From: Clostridia bacterium | GTDB lineage: Bacteria > Bacillota > Clostridia > Oscillospirales > QAMX01 | DNA length: 10,514 bases | Assembly (NCBI GenBank): GCA_017556885.1 | Contig: JAFYLV010000003.1 | Location: forward strand, 1 to 10,514 | Direction of reading: 5' to 3' | In this document: positions 1-5,985 of the stretch, piece by piece | Numbering within the stretch: position 1 is the stretch's first letter | How the letters are laid out: every line of letters starts with the position of its first letter | Program-made: the position numbers and the translations under genes | The notes under the pieces: model-generated | The model's database searches: none | What the model saw: the letters and a program-made list of their open reading frames with translations, nothing else | Told to the model about the DNA's origin: nothing

Positions 1-20
1 GCTTCGGCAAGTGCTTTTTT
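1..20 (+). terminator. Right half of an intrinsic terminator cut by the window edge
   Basis: The first bases read as a C(UUCG)G tetraloop closed by two visible pairs (1-2 with 7-8). They continue into what would be the descending arm (8-14) and a run of six T (15-20). The ascending arm lies outside the window. This is the usual shape of a UUCG-capped rho-independent terminator for a plus-strand gene to the left. It cannot be proved without the missing arm. Confidence 0.6.
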
Positions 21-76
21 GCGTTGCTGTTTCATATGGTGTGCTCTTTGAAAAGTAAGTCACTTCTAAAATACGG

Positions 77-104
77 TTGACTTTTCTGCAGATTGTGGTA
101 CAAT
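77..104 (+). promoter_or_regulatory. Sigma-A-type promoter of a short RNA
   Basis: TTGACT at 77-82 and TACAAT at 99-104 are separated by 16 bp, close to the vegetative consensus. The expected transcription start is about 110-112, exactly where the left arm of the RNA hairpin described at 111-183 begins. No coding start with a ribosome binding site follows within the next 300 bases, which suggests the product is an RNA. Confidence 0.7.
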
Positions 105-110
105 ATTTCT

Positions 111-183
111 TGCATCTAATATGGTTTGAACCGTCTTGGGCAATTGGAGCCCTCTGATCGTAAACCAGTTGGGTGCTTTTTTT
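111..183 (+). ncRNA. Candidate ~72-nt structured small RNA ending in its own terminator
   Basis: The predicted transcript folds end to end. Bases 112-120 pair with 168-176 (nine pairs, three of them G-U), A121 is bulged, and 122-128 pairs with 161-167 (six Watson-Crick pairs plus one G-U). The enclosed loop contains a small GGGC/GCCC hairpin (138-141 with 149-152). Seven T follow at 177-183, so the closing stem and the T run form an intrinsic terminator. A good promoter sits immediately upstream. I do not recognise the family. It could be a free-standing regulatory RNA, or less likely a terminated leader whose gene is distant. It lacks a visible ORF with a ribosome binding site. Confidence 0.55.
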
Positions 184-267
184 GTGCTCGTGTCCGGAAT
201 TTCCCCATTATTGTCTGGCAAGTGACTTATGGAACTATTCTTTTCTTTCCTGATCATTTGTTTTACT

Positions 268-297
268 ATAGAGCAAGCATTCTCGTGCTTGCTCTAT
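268..297. repeat. Perfect 12-bp inverted repeat (hairpin)
   Basis: ATAGAGCAAGCA at 268-279 is matched perfectly by its reverse complement at 286-297, with a 6-base loop. Neither strand has a T run right after the hairpin, so it does not look like a normal intrinsic terminator. It may be a structured RNA element, a protein-binding site or a copy of a dispersed repeat. Confidence 0.6.
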
Positions 298-334
298 GTG
301 TACCGCAATAACATCTTCATTTTTTTTGTATTTT

Positions 335-369
335 CACACCGTATATATGCGGATAAAGATATACGTGTG
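335..369. repeat. Second imperfect inverted repeat in the same gene-free region
   Basis: Bases 335-346 pair with 359-369 to make an 11-bp stem with one bulged C and a 12-base loop. Like the hairpin at 268-297, it is preceded rather than followed by a T-rich stretch on the plus strand. Apart from the elements listed here I see nothing gene-like between 184 and 430. Confidence 0.45.
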
Positions 370-430
370 TTACACATGATGGTAACGATAAGAAAACCGC
401 AAATTGTGCCCGATGCTTATATTTCTTTTC

Positions 431-459
431 TTGTACGGCGAAGCGGTTTATGATACAAT
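431..459 (+). promoter_or_regulatory. Promoter of the esterase gene
   Basis: TTGTAC at 431-436 and TACAAT at 454-459 have the ideal 17-bp spacing. Transcription would start near 466, giving a leader of about 40 nt before the start codon at 507. The leader contains the ribosome binding site AAGGAGG at 491-497. Confidence 0.65.
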
Positions 460-506
460 AAACGCACAAGGCTTTTGAGCCGGCTTGACCAAGGAGGATG
501 ACAACT

Positions 507-1160
507 ATGTATACCAAGCATAAATGGGAAAGTGACATATACTTTAACTTCGGTTATACCCAATATTTACCTAAAGATTTCGATCCGAATCAAAAATATC
601 CTCTTGTCTTCTTCCTGCATGGCGCAGGTGAGCGCGGTGAGGATCTGGACGTTGCCTGCCGTCACGGCTTTATGAAGCATGTGCGGGAGAGCGATGCGGA
701 ATATCCCTTTATGATCGTAGCGCCTCAGTGCCCGAACGAAAAATACTGGGGATGCTATACGGAATCGCTGCTGGCATTTTTGGATTATATTTGTGAAACC
801 CTCCCAGTCGACACGGATCGGATCTATCTCACGGGTCTCTCCATGGGTGGCACGGGAACCTGGATGCTTGCGATGGCGGCGCCGGAGCGCTTTGCGGCCA
901 TTGCGCCGGTCTGCGGCAGCGGAATTTCCTGGTACGGCGTTGCGCTGAAGGATATTCCGATTTTCATCTACCACGGTGACTGCGACGACACTGTACCCAT
1001 CGATGACAGTATCGCGATGGTCAAATCGGTGAATCAGTGCGGTGGAAACGCGCAGATCAAGATTCTGTACGGTGTTAAGCATAACGCTTGGAATGCTGCC
1101 TATCGGGGTGATGAGCTGTATACGTGGCTGCTTTCGCATAAAAAACAGAAGGCTGAGTGA
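507..1160 (+). CDS. Alpha/beta-hydrolase-fold esterase (dienelactone hydrolase / phospholipase-carboxylesterase type)
   Basis: A 217-residue serine hydrolase. The oxyanion region HGAGERGED lies at about residues 38-46. The nucleophile elbow GLSMGG (110-115) places the catalytic Ser at 112. A DDTVP segment supplies the likely Asp at about 160, and the final KHNAW supplies His 192, so the triad is complete and in family order. It resembles the small predicted esterases related to LpqC and feruloyl or acetyl esterases; the substrate cannot be read from sequence. No signal peptide is visible, so it is probably cytoplasmic. The ATG at 507 is chosen because AAGGAGG (491-497) lies 9 nt upstream. An in-frame ATG at 498 touches that site and is too close. 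It has its own promoter and terminator. The GH115 gene downstream makes a role in removing xylan side groups plausible, but this is inference. Confidence 0.9.
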   Translation: MYTKHKWESDIYFNFGYTQYLPKDFDPNQKYPLVFFLHGAGERGEDLDVACRHGFMKHVRESDAEYPFMIVAPQCPNEKYWGCYTESLLAFLDYICETLPVDTDRIYLTGLSMGGTGTWMLAMAAPERFAAIAPVCGSGISWYGVALKDIPIFIYHGDCDDTVPIDDSIAMVKSVNQCGGNAQIKILYGVKHNAWNAAYRGDELYTWLLSHKKQKAE

Positions 1161-1191
1161 TCCTTCGCGAATCGTTAGATCATACGAACTC

Positions 1192-1230
1192 AAAGCTCTC
1201 GAAGACTTCGGTATTCGGGAGCTTTTTCTT
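1192..1230 (+). terminator. Intrinsic terminator of the esterase gene
   Basis: A 12-bp stem (1192-1203 with 1214-1225, one G-U pair) with a 10-base loop runs into TTTTT at 1223-1227 and further T. It ends the esterase transcript about 65 bases after its stop codon and separates it from the next promoter. Confidence 0.85.
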
Positions 1231-1241
1231 TGCGGTGATTG

Positions 1242-1270
1242 TTGTATTATAACGATTCTTGTGTTATTAT
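1242..1270 (+). promoter_or_regulatory. Probable promoter of the GH115 operon
   Basis: TTGTAT (1242-1247) and TATTAT (1265-1270) are spaced by 17 bp, just after the preceding terminator. The leader would be about 25 nt, with AAAGGTGAT (1288-1295) as the ribosome binding site. The region is AT-rich, so other pairings of boxes are possible. Confidence 0.5.
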
Positions 1271-1301
1271 CATAGTATTCAGAGATGAAAGGTGATCCTA
1301 T

Positions 1302-3293
1302 ATGATTCTGTTTGATCGGTCGAATTGCATATCGATTTGCCTGAAAAATACAAGCCCCTATGTCAAGCTTGCAGTGGAGGATTTGCGGCGGGATTTTGCC
1401 GCGGCCAGCATCTGCGGATGGACACCGGCATATGCGGAAGAGATTTGCAACGGATGTATTGTTATTGAGGAGAACACGGGTTTGAATGCGGACCCCGTTT
1501 CGGATGAGTCCTTCTCGATCCGGATGCAAGGGGACGTGATTTATATCGCTGCCCCCACCTATCTCGGAACGATGTGGGCGATCTACACATTCTCCGAGCG
1601 CGTGCTTGGAGTTGATCCGTGCTATCTTTTCAGCGATCTTCCGACGGAGCGGCGGGAAATTCTGGAGCTGGATGCGCTGCGGATCGAAGAGAAGAGCCCC
1701 GATTTCCGTTTCCGCGGGGTTTTTATCAATGACGAAGACCTGCTGACCTCCTGGAAGGATGGCGGCGGAATGCGCAAGATGGACTATGAGTTTTACACAT
1801 TCACGGTGGCGCCGCAGGTGATGGACCTGGTCGTTGAGACGATGCTGCGCTTAAAGATCAATCTTCTCATTCCGGCGAGCTTTCTCAACATCGACAACCC
1901 GCCGGAGAAGGCGCTTGCGGACTGTGTGGCACGGCGCGGTATCTATTTATCCCAGCACCATCTGGAGCCGCTGGGGCTTTCGCACTTCACGATGAAAAAT
2001 TACTGCGAAAAATTCCGGAAGGCCGGCGAATATTCTTTCTTCAAGCATCCGGAGTTGTTGAAAGAAGCCTGGACATATTATGCCTCCAAATGGGCGGTGT
2101 ACGACAACGTGGTCTGGCAGGTGGGACTCCGCGGCAAGGCGGACCGGCCGGTCTGGGAGGAAGCAAAGCCGACCCGGGAGGAGCTTGCGGATTACGGAAA
2201 AAAGATCAGCGAGGCCATTGCGGTTCAAAAGCAAATCGTTCTTGACGCGACCGGCGGAAAGGCCAAATATTTTACGTCGACCCTTTGGATGGAAGGCACG
2301 ATGCTGATGCAGGAAGGGTTGCTGGACACCGGTGAGGATATCATCTCTGTTTTTTCCGATACGGGAGTCAATCAGATGTACGGACCGGACTTTTTCGATA
2401 TCTGTCGCGACCGGGCAAAACAATACGGCATCTACTATCACATTGCCTATTACGGATCGGGTCCCCATCTTGCTCCGCAGACCGGGTTGGATAAGCTGTG
2501 CTATAATATTGACCTTGCGTATACGGCGGGAGACCGCGCGTATATGATCCTGAATGCATCGAATGTCCGGGAATTTACCTTTGAGCTCGGCGCGTATGCG
2601 CAGATGCTGTGGAATACGGCCGGATTTGAGAAAGGGCGGTATCTGGAAGAATATTGCGAGAAATTCGGCGGCTTCCGCAAGGAAATGCAGACCCTGATTC
2701 AGAAATATTTCGATGCGCTGCCGGAAGCGACGAATCCCATCTGCTACGATTATATGAGCCACTATTTCACCTATGCCCGCAGGGCGTATCCGGAAAAGGT
2801 GAAGAATTTTGTAGTCAAAGACGGAATGCTGCTGACCTTTGCCGGCAGATATCACGCCATGGGTTTCCGGAAAAAGTTTGGCGGAAGCACGGAACAGACC
2901 TTGTGCGATGAATTTTACCGTGTGCTGCAGCCTGCGATCCCGGCCTTCCGCGAGATCTGTGACGGGCTTGCCAGAATTGCGGAAGAGGCTGAGGAGCCGC
3001 TGGCTCGCTGCATCCGCAGCGGTTGGCTATGCTATGCAAACACGCTGCGATATACCTACGAGTGGTATGCAAACCTTGCGGAGGCGCGGATGCATTATCA
3101 AGGCAGCGAGGGTGCCTCCGTGCGGGAAAAGCTGACCGCGGCATGCGAATGTCTGGAAAACCTGATGGAGTACCGAAAGAGCACGGAGTACGGAAAATTC
3201 CATAACTGGTATCGCGGCGACGTGAAGATGGCGGTGGCCCGCGAGCTGGAAATGACCCGTGAGCTGCTGGGGTATTCCGGAACACACAGATAA
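1302..3293 (+). CDS. Glycoside hydrolase family 115-like alpha-glucuronidase, short form
   Basis: A 663-residue protein with the layout of GH115 xylan alpha-glucuronidases, which remove (4-O-methyl)glucuronic acid from xylan or its fragments. Residues 1-130 match the N-terminal alpha/beta domain. The barrel then starts with RGVFINDED (138-146), the most diagnostic block. It is followed by APQVMDLVVETMLRLK (170-185), GLRG..D (275-281), YYHIAYYGSGPH (378-389) and an ILNASNVREF segment (417-425) that corresponds to the family's conserved strand before the helical domain. Residues 440-655 are helical. Characterised members usually have 800 or more residues with an extra C-terminal domain, which is missing here although the reading frame is intact. 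There is no signal peptide, so it likely acts inside the cell on imported oligosaccharides. The start at 1302 follows AAAGGTGAT by 6 nt. It is the first gene of a probable three-gene operon. The family call is firm; activity is inferred. Confidence 0.88.
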   Translation: MILFDRSNCISICLKNTSPYVKLAVEDLRRDFAAASICGWTPAYAEEICNGCIVIEENTGLNADPVSDESFSIRMQGDVIYIAAPTYLGTMWAIYTFSERVLGVDPCYLFSDLPTERREILELDALRIEEKSPDFRFRGVFINDEDLLTSWKDGGGMRKMDYEFYTFTVAPQVMDLVVETMLRLKINLLIPASFLNIDNPPEKALADCVARRGIYLSQHHLEPLGLSHFTMKNYCEKFRKAGEYSFFKHPELLKEAWTYYASKWAVYDNVVWQVGLRGKADRPVWEEAKPTREELADYGKKISEAIAVQKQIVLDATGGKAKYFTSTLWMEGTMLMQEGLLDTGEDIISVFSDTGVNQMYGPDFFDICRDRAKQYGIYYHIAYYGSGPHLAPQTGLDKLCYNIDLAYTAGDRAYMILNASNVREFTFELGAYAQMLWNTAGFEKGRYLEEYCEKFGGFRKEMQTLIQKYFDALPEATNPICYDYMSHYFTYARRAYPEKVKNFVVKDGMLLTFAGRYHAMGFRKKFGGSTEQTLCDEFYRVLQPAIPAFREICDGLARIAEEAEEPLARCIRSGWLCYANTLRYTYEWYANLAEARMHYQGSEGASVREKLTAACECLENLMEYRKSTEYGKFHNWYRGDVKMAVARELEMTRELLGYSGTHR

Positions 3294-3334
3294 AAAAGCG
3301 TCAGATATAACCAATATATGAGGTGAGATTTTCT

Positions 3335-3508
3335 ATGGAACCCAAGGATTATACCGTCGTGAAGATCGAGGGCGAGTACGCCTATCTCCGCCCGGACAAC
3401 GGAACGGAGGCTGACGATTTGTTTATCGCCATGGCGCTTCTGCCGCCCGGCGTGGATATCGGAACAAGACTGCATTACGAAATGCTCTGCTATACGGTCA
3501 TTGTGTAA
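3335..3508 (+). CDS. Small 57-residue protein of unknown function
   Basis: The frame encodes a compact beta-rich protein with the phrases YTVVKIEGEYAYL near the start and AMALLPPGVDIGTRLHYE near the end. This is a pattern of short strands, with an LLPPGV turn, that recalls the small DUF3006-like proteins. That likeness is only a memory-based suggestion. The ATG at 3335 is preferred because AGGTGA (3321-3326) lies 8 nt upstream. A longer GTG start at 3323 would overlap that site. It sits 41 nt after the GH115 gene and 41 nt before the PHP gene, on the same strand and with no terminator or clear promoter, so it is probably co-transcribed. No catalytic residues, signal peptide or membrane segment are apparent. 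I cannot assign a function. Confidence 0.75.
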   Translation: MEPKDYTVVKIEGEYAYLRPDNGTEADDLFIAMALLPPGVDIGTRLHYEMLCYTVIV

Positions 3509-3549
3509 TATGGAAGCGTATAAAAAACCATAGTGAAGGAAAAACAATC

Positions 3550-4248
3550 ATGTATCTTTACGAAACTCATTTACATACGGCGCCGCTGAGCGCCTGCGCC
3601 CGCGCCGGCGTGCGTGAAAGCCTGGAATACTATAAAGAAGCCGGGTATGCCGGTGTGTTTCTCTCCGACCATTTTATCGACGGAAACGTGAACCGGGCGA
3701 TCCGGGAGCTTCCCTACGATGAGCGTATCCGTATCTTCTTCGGCGTAGCTGAGGAGGCGGAGGCAATTGGCGCAGAGCTCGGGATCTCGGTTTTCTCCGC
3801 CTTTGAGATGTCCTACAAAGGGACGGATTTCCTCGTCTACGGCATCGACAAGGCGTGGTGCCTTGCCCATCCGGATATGGATAAGATGAAGAAGAGCGAG
3901 CTTCTGCGCCTGCTTTGCGAGGACGGAGCCCTTGTGATTCATGCCCATCCTTTCCGGGAGGCGCAATATATTGATCATATCCGCCTCTTTCCGCGGCTGG
4001 TACACGGCACGGAGATCTTCAATGCCTGCCGCACGGATTTTGAAAATGAACTTGCGGCGCAGTATTGCAAAAACTATGGGTTGATCCCCTTTTCGGGCAG
4101 CGACAACCACGTAGCCGGCGGATTGAAGCGCTTTGGCGGAATGGCAACGGAGATGCCTCTTCGGGATGTGCGGGAATTTATCGATGCCGTGCGGTCCGGG
4201 GCGGCAAAGCCCTTTGTAAGGGATGAAAACGGGATCCGCCTGCTATAA
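3550..4248 (+). CDS. PHP-domain metal-dependent phosphoesterase-like hydrolase
   Basis: A 232-residue single-domain PHP protein. The metal-binding set of the family is complete: H7 and H9 in ETHLHT, D40-H41 in SDHF, E86 in the FEM segment, H131 and H133 in HAHPFR, and D185 with H187 in SGSDNH. PHP proteins bind two or three metal ions and hydrolyse phosphoesters, for example histidinol phosphate, nucleoside bisphosphates or DNA 3' ends in polymerases. The small size and lack of any polymerase domain argue for a stand-alone phosphatase or phosphodiesterase, with substrate unknown. GAAGGA at 3535-3540 lies 9 nt before the ATG. It is the last gene of the GH115 operon and is followed directly by a strong terminator. 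Soluble and cytoplasmic. A role in sugar-phosphate turnover is a guess from the neighbours. Confidence 0.9.
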   Translation: MYLYETHLHTAPLSACARAGVRESLEYYKEAGYAGVFLSDHFIDGNVNRAIRELPYDERIRIFFGVAEEAEAIGAELGISVFSAFEMSYKGTDFLVYGIDKAWCLAHPDMDKMKKSELLRLLCEDGALVIHAHPFREAQYIDHIRLFPRLVHGTEIFNACRTDFENELAAQYCKNYGLIPFSGSDNHVAGGLKRFGGMATEMPLRDVREFIDAVRSGAAKPFVRDENGIRLL

Positions 4249-4261
4249 CTGACAGAAATAG

Positions 4262-4295
4262 AGAAAAGCCTGACGCGGTGCGTCAGGCTTTTCTT
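4262..4295. terminator. Shared convergent terminator
   Basis: A perfect 15-bp stem (4262-4276 with 4280-4294) with a 3-base loop lies between the stop codons of two converging genes. On the plus strand the hairpin ends in TTTTCTT. On the minus strand its end is TTTTCTCTATTTC. Each U tract is imperfect, but the stem is very stable, so it probably ends transcription from both sides. Confidence 0.8.
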
Positions 4296-4307
4296 ATGCG
4301 GAACTTT

Positions 4308-5780
4308 TTATTTTACCGTAACGGTGAACGCGCCGACGGGCAGGTCATTGCCGCAGAGGTTTGCGCGCACAAGGGTGGCGATGTTGGAAAGGCAGAAATG
4401 CAGACGGGAGGCATCCGCGCCCTCCGGGACGGTGACGGAAACGGTGTCGGGGGAAAGGATCTCCGCCGCGGCGGGAATCTGGTCATCTCCCTCGCCGTCA
4501 AAGGAGAAGCCGATAACGGGGGCATCCTCCGGGGTGTAAAGACCGTCGCCCACGTAGTCAAAGCGCAGGAGGATGCGGTCGCCCTCGCGGCGGGTCTCCA
4601 CGGGCAGGGGAGAAAAGGCATCTGCCGGATCCCCGATGCCGTAGGTGATGGCGAGGATCTGGGAGGCTACGCGGCAGGAGGGCTCGAACTTGTGGGTGGA
4701 GTGCGCCCAGTCGCCGGCCTCGGGATCGGCACCGACATCGCGGGTGATGGCGAGATAATAGCCGGGGATGATGGAGAGGGCACGGTGCTGGCTGTCGCGG
4801 ACATAGTGCAGATGGCGGAAGAATTTTGCGCCTTGCTCGCCGTAGGAGGAAAGCTGGAAATTGTAGAAGGGGAAATCGATGCCGAAGCGGGCGCGCTCGT
4901 CGGCAACGTACTCCGCGAGATCCTCGGCATAGCTCTTGGCCATTTCCAACCAGATACCCTCGCTTTCACCCTGGAAGAAGATCTGTCCCTTGAAGGCAAG
5001 ACCGATGAGCGGGGCGATCAGGGTGTTGTAATAGCCGGCAACGGGGACGTTGGCGCCCTTTTCGTAGCCAAGCCGGTGCGCGAGTTCAATGGGCATGAGC
5101 TCCCGCAGGCAGGCGCCGCCGGCGCACATCATGACCATGCCGATGGGGATGTCCAGCGCCTCGGTGAGCATACGGCCGACATAATAGCCGATGGCGGAGA
5201 AGCTCTTTGCGGATTCCTCATCCGGAAGCCGCCACGTCCAGTCCGGATCGATGATATCCCGGGCGGGGAACTCGTGCCATTCCTTATGGGCAGCGGCGCC
5301 GCTCTGGGTTTGCCGGAAGAGACGGAGGGGAAGCTCCGCGCGGAGATCCGCGGCGATCTCCGGGGTCTCTTCGAGACAGGGCGCAAGCTTCATTTCCGCG
5401 TTGGACTGGCCGCCCACGAGCCACACGTCGCCCACGAGGATGTCGGAAAATACGGTGGTGCCGAAATCGGAGGATACGGTCATCTCCGTCGGCTCATAAG
5501 AGGCGGCGCGGGGGGAGAAGGTCAGCGCAAAGCGACCGTCCGCACCGACGGAGGCGGTGACGGTCTCGCCGTCCCACGTGCCGCAGACGGCGGCACCGGG
5601 ATGGTCACACCATCCCCAAACGGTGATGGGCATGTCTCTCTGCAGCACCATATGGGAGGCGAAAATGCCGGAGACCTTCCATTCGGGCACGCGCCAGGGA
5701 TCGCGGGCCGCGGCCTCGGATTCGGTTATATTGTCGGTGGGCAGCGCAAGGCCGCCCTGTACGTTTTCAGCCATTTTCAT
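4308..5780 (-). CDS. SGNH-type O-acetylesterase (sialate O-acetylesterase-like)
   Basis: A 490-residue protein of the SASA/SGNH esterase type. An N-terminal beta domain (about 35-115, with the family's HMVLQRDMPITVWG opening) precedes the hydrolase domain. GDVWLVGGQSNAEM supplies the nucleophile Ser 126 within GQSN. FFQGESEG (about 268-275) is the usual block III. D357-W-A-H360 followed by K364 matches the catalytic Asp-x-x-His region, though most relatives have DxHP, so this part is slightly unusual. Such enzymes remove acetyl groups from sialic acids or from plant polysaccharide fragments. With a GH115 enzyme next door, acetylated xylo-oligosaccharides are the more likely substrate (inference). 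No signal peptide. The frame stays open to 5837, but the promoter -10 box lies inside that extension. AGAAGG (5793-5788) sits 7 nt before the ATG at 5780, so 5780 is the start. Confidence 0.88.
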   Translation of the reverse strand: MKMAENVQGGLALPTDNITESEAAARDPWRVPEWKVSGIFASHMVLQRDMPITVWGWCDHPGAAVCGTWDGETVTASVGADGRFALTFSPRAASYEPTEMTVSSDFGTTVFSDILVGDVWLVGGQSNAEMKLAPCLEETPEIAADLRAELPLRLFRQTQSGAAAHKEWHEFPARDIIDPDWTWRLPDEESAKSFSAIGYYVGRMLTEALDIPIGMVMMCAGGACLRELMPIELAHRLGYEKGANVPVAGYYNTLIAPLIGLAFKGQIFFQGESEGIWLEMAKSYAEDLAEYVADERARFGIDFPFYNFQLSSYGEQGAKFFRHLHYVRDSQHRALSIIPGYYLAITRDVGADPEAGDWAHSTHKFEPSCRVASQILAITYGIGDPADAFSPLPVETRREGDRILLRFDYVGDGLYTPEDAPVIGFSFDGEGDDQIPAAAEILSPDTVSVTVPEGADASRLHFCLSNIATLVRANLCGNDLPVGAFTVTVK

Positions 5781-5807
5781 GTACCTGCCTTCTGATGTGT
5801 TATGCAT

Positions 5808-5837
5808 ATTATAGCACACGGATTTGCCGGGATACAA
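5808..5837 (-). promoter_or_regulatory. Promoter of the SGNH esterase gene
   Basis: Read on the minus strand, TTGTAT (5837-5832) and a perfect TATAAT (5813-5808) are 18 bp apart. Transcription would begin near 5801, about 20 nt before the ATG at 5780. It is divergent from the promoter at 5913-5941. Confidence 0.7.
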
Positions 5838-5912
5838 GGTGAAATGCGTGAACGGATGTGTTTTTTGTGGTGGATAGGAATAAAAAAAGAAAAACTTTTA
5901 ACATTTTTACTA

Positions 5913-5941
5913 AAGACAAGTGCCGGGGAATATAGTATAAT
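5913..5941 (+). promoter_or_regulatory. Promoter of the DUF1538-PII operon
   Basis: AAGACA (5913-5918) and a perfect TATAAT (5936-5941) are spaced by 17 bp. The leader to the start codon at 5986 would be near 40 nt. No clear operator palindrome or riboswitch-like fold is visible in the 148-base divergent intergenic region. Confidence 0.65.
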
Positions 5942-5985
5942 AAATAGGTAGTATTTTGAAAGCATAAACGGAAGGAGGTGCGGTC

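Noticed and set aside
66..257. A 63-codon minus-strand frame through the small-RNA unit
   Set aside because: No ribosome binding site or family is recognised. The promoter, paired ends and T run favour a plus-strand RNA. A short peptide cannot be fully excluded.
268..297. Hairpin as an intrinsic terminator
   Set aside because: There is no T run directly after the stem on either strand. The T8 at 320-327 is more than 20 bases away.
498..506. Upstream in-frame ATG at 498 as start of the esterase
   Set aside because: It directly abuts the AAGGAGG site. The ATG at 507 has a normal 9-nt spacing.
567..1529. A 320-codon minus-strand frame across the esterase gene and into the GH115 gene
   Set aside because: It spans a terminator and a promoter and two real genes on the other strand, with no recognisable domain.
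3323..3334. GTG start at 3323 for the 57-residue protein
   Set aside because: The codon lies inside the AGGTGA ribosome binding site that serves the ATG at 3335.
4278..5795. A 505-codon open frame on the plus strand opposite the SGNH esterase gene
   Set aside because: The minus-strand frame has clear GQSN and FQGES catalytic motifs, a promoter and a ribosome binding site. The plus frame has low-complexity Gly/Ala/Glu-rich sequence and results from GC-rich third codon positions.
5781..5837. 19-codon N-terminal extension of the SGNH esterase
   Set aside because: The perfect TATAAT and the likely transcription start fall inside it, so it cannot be part of the translated message.
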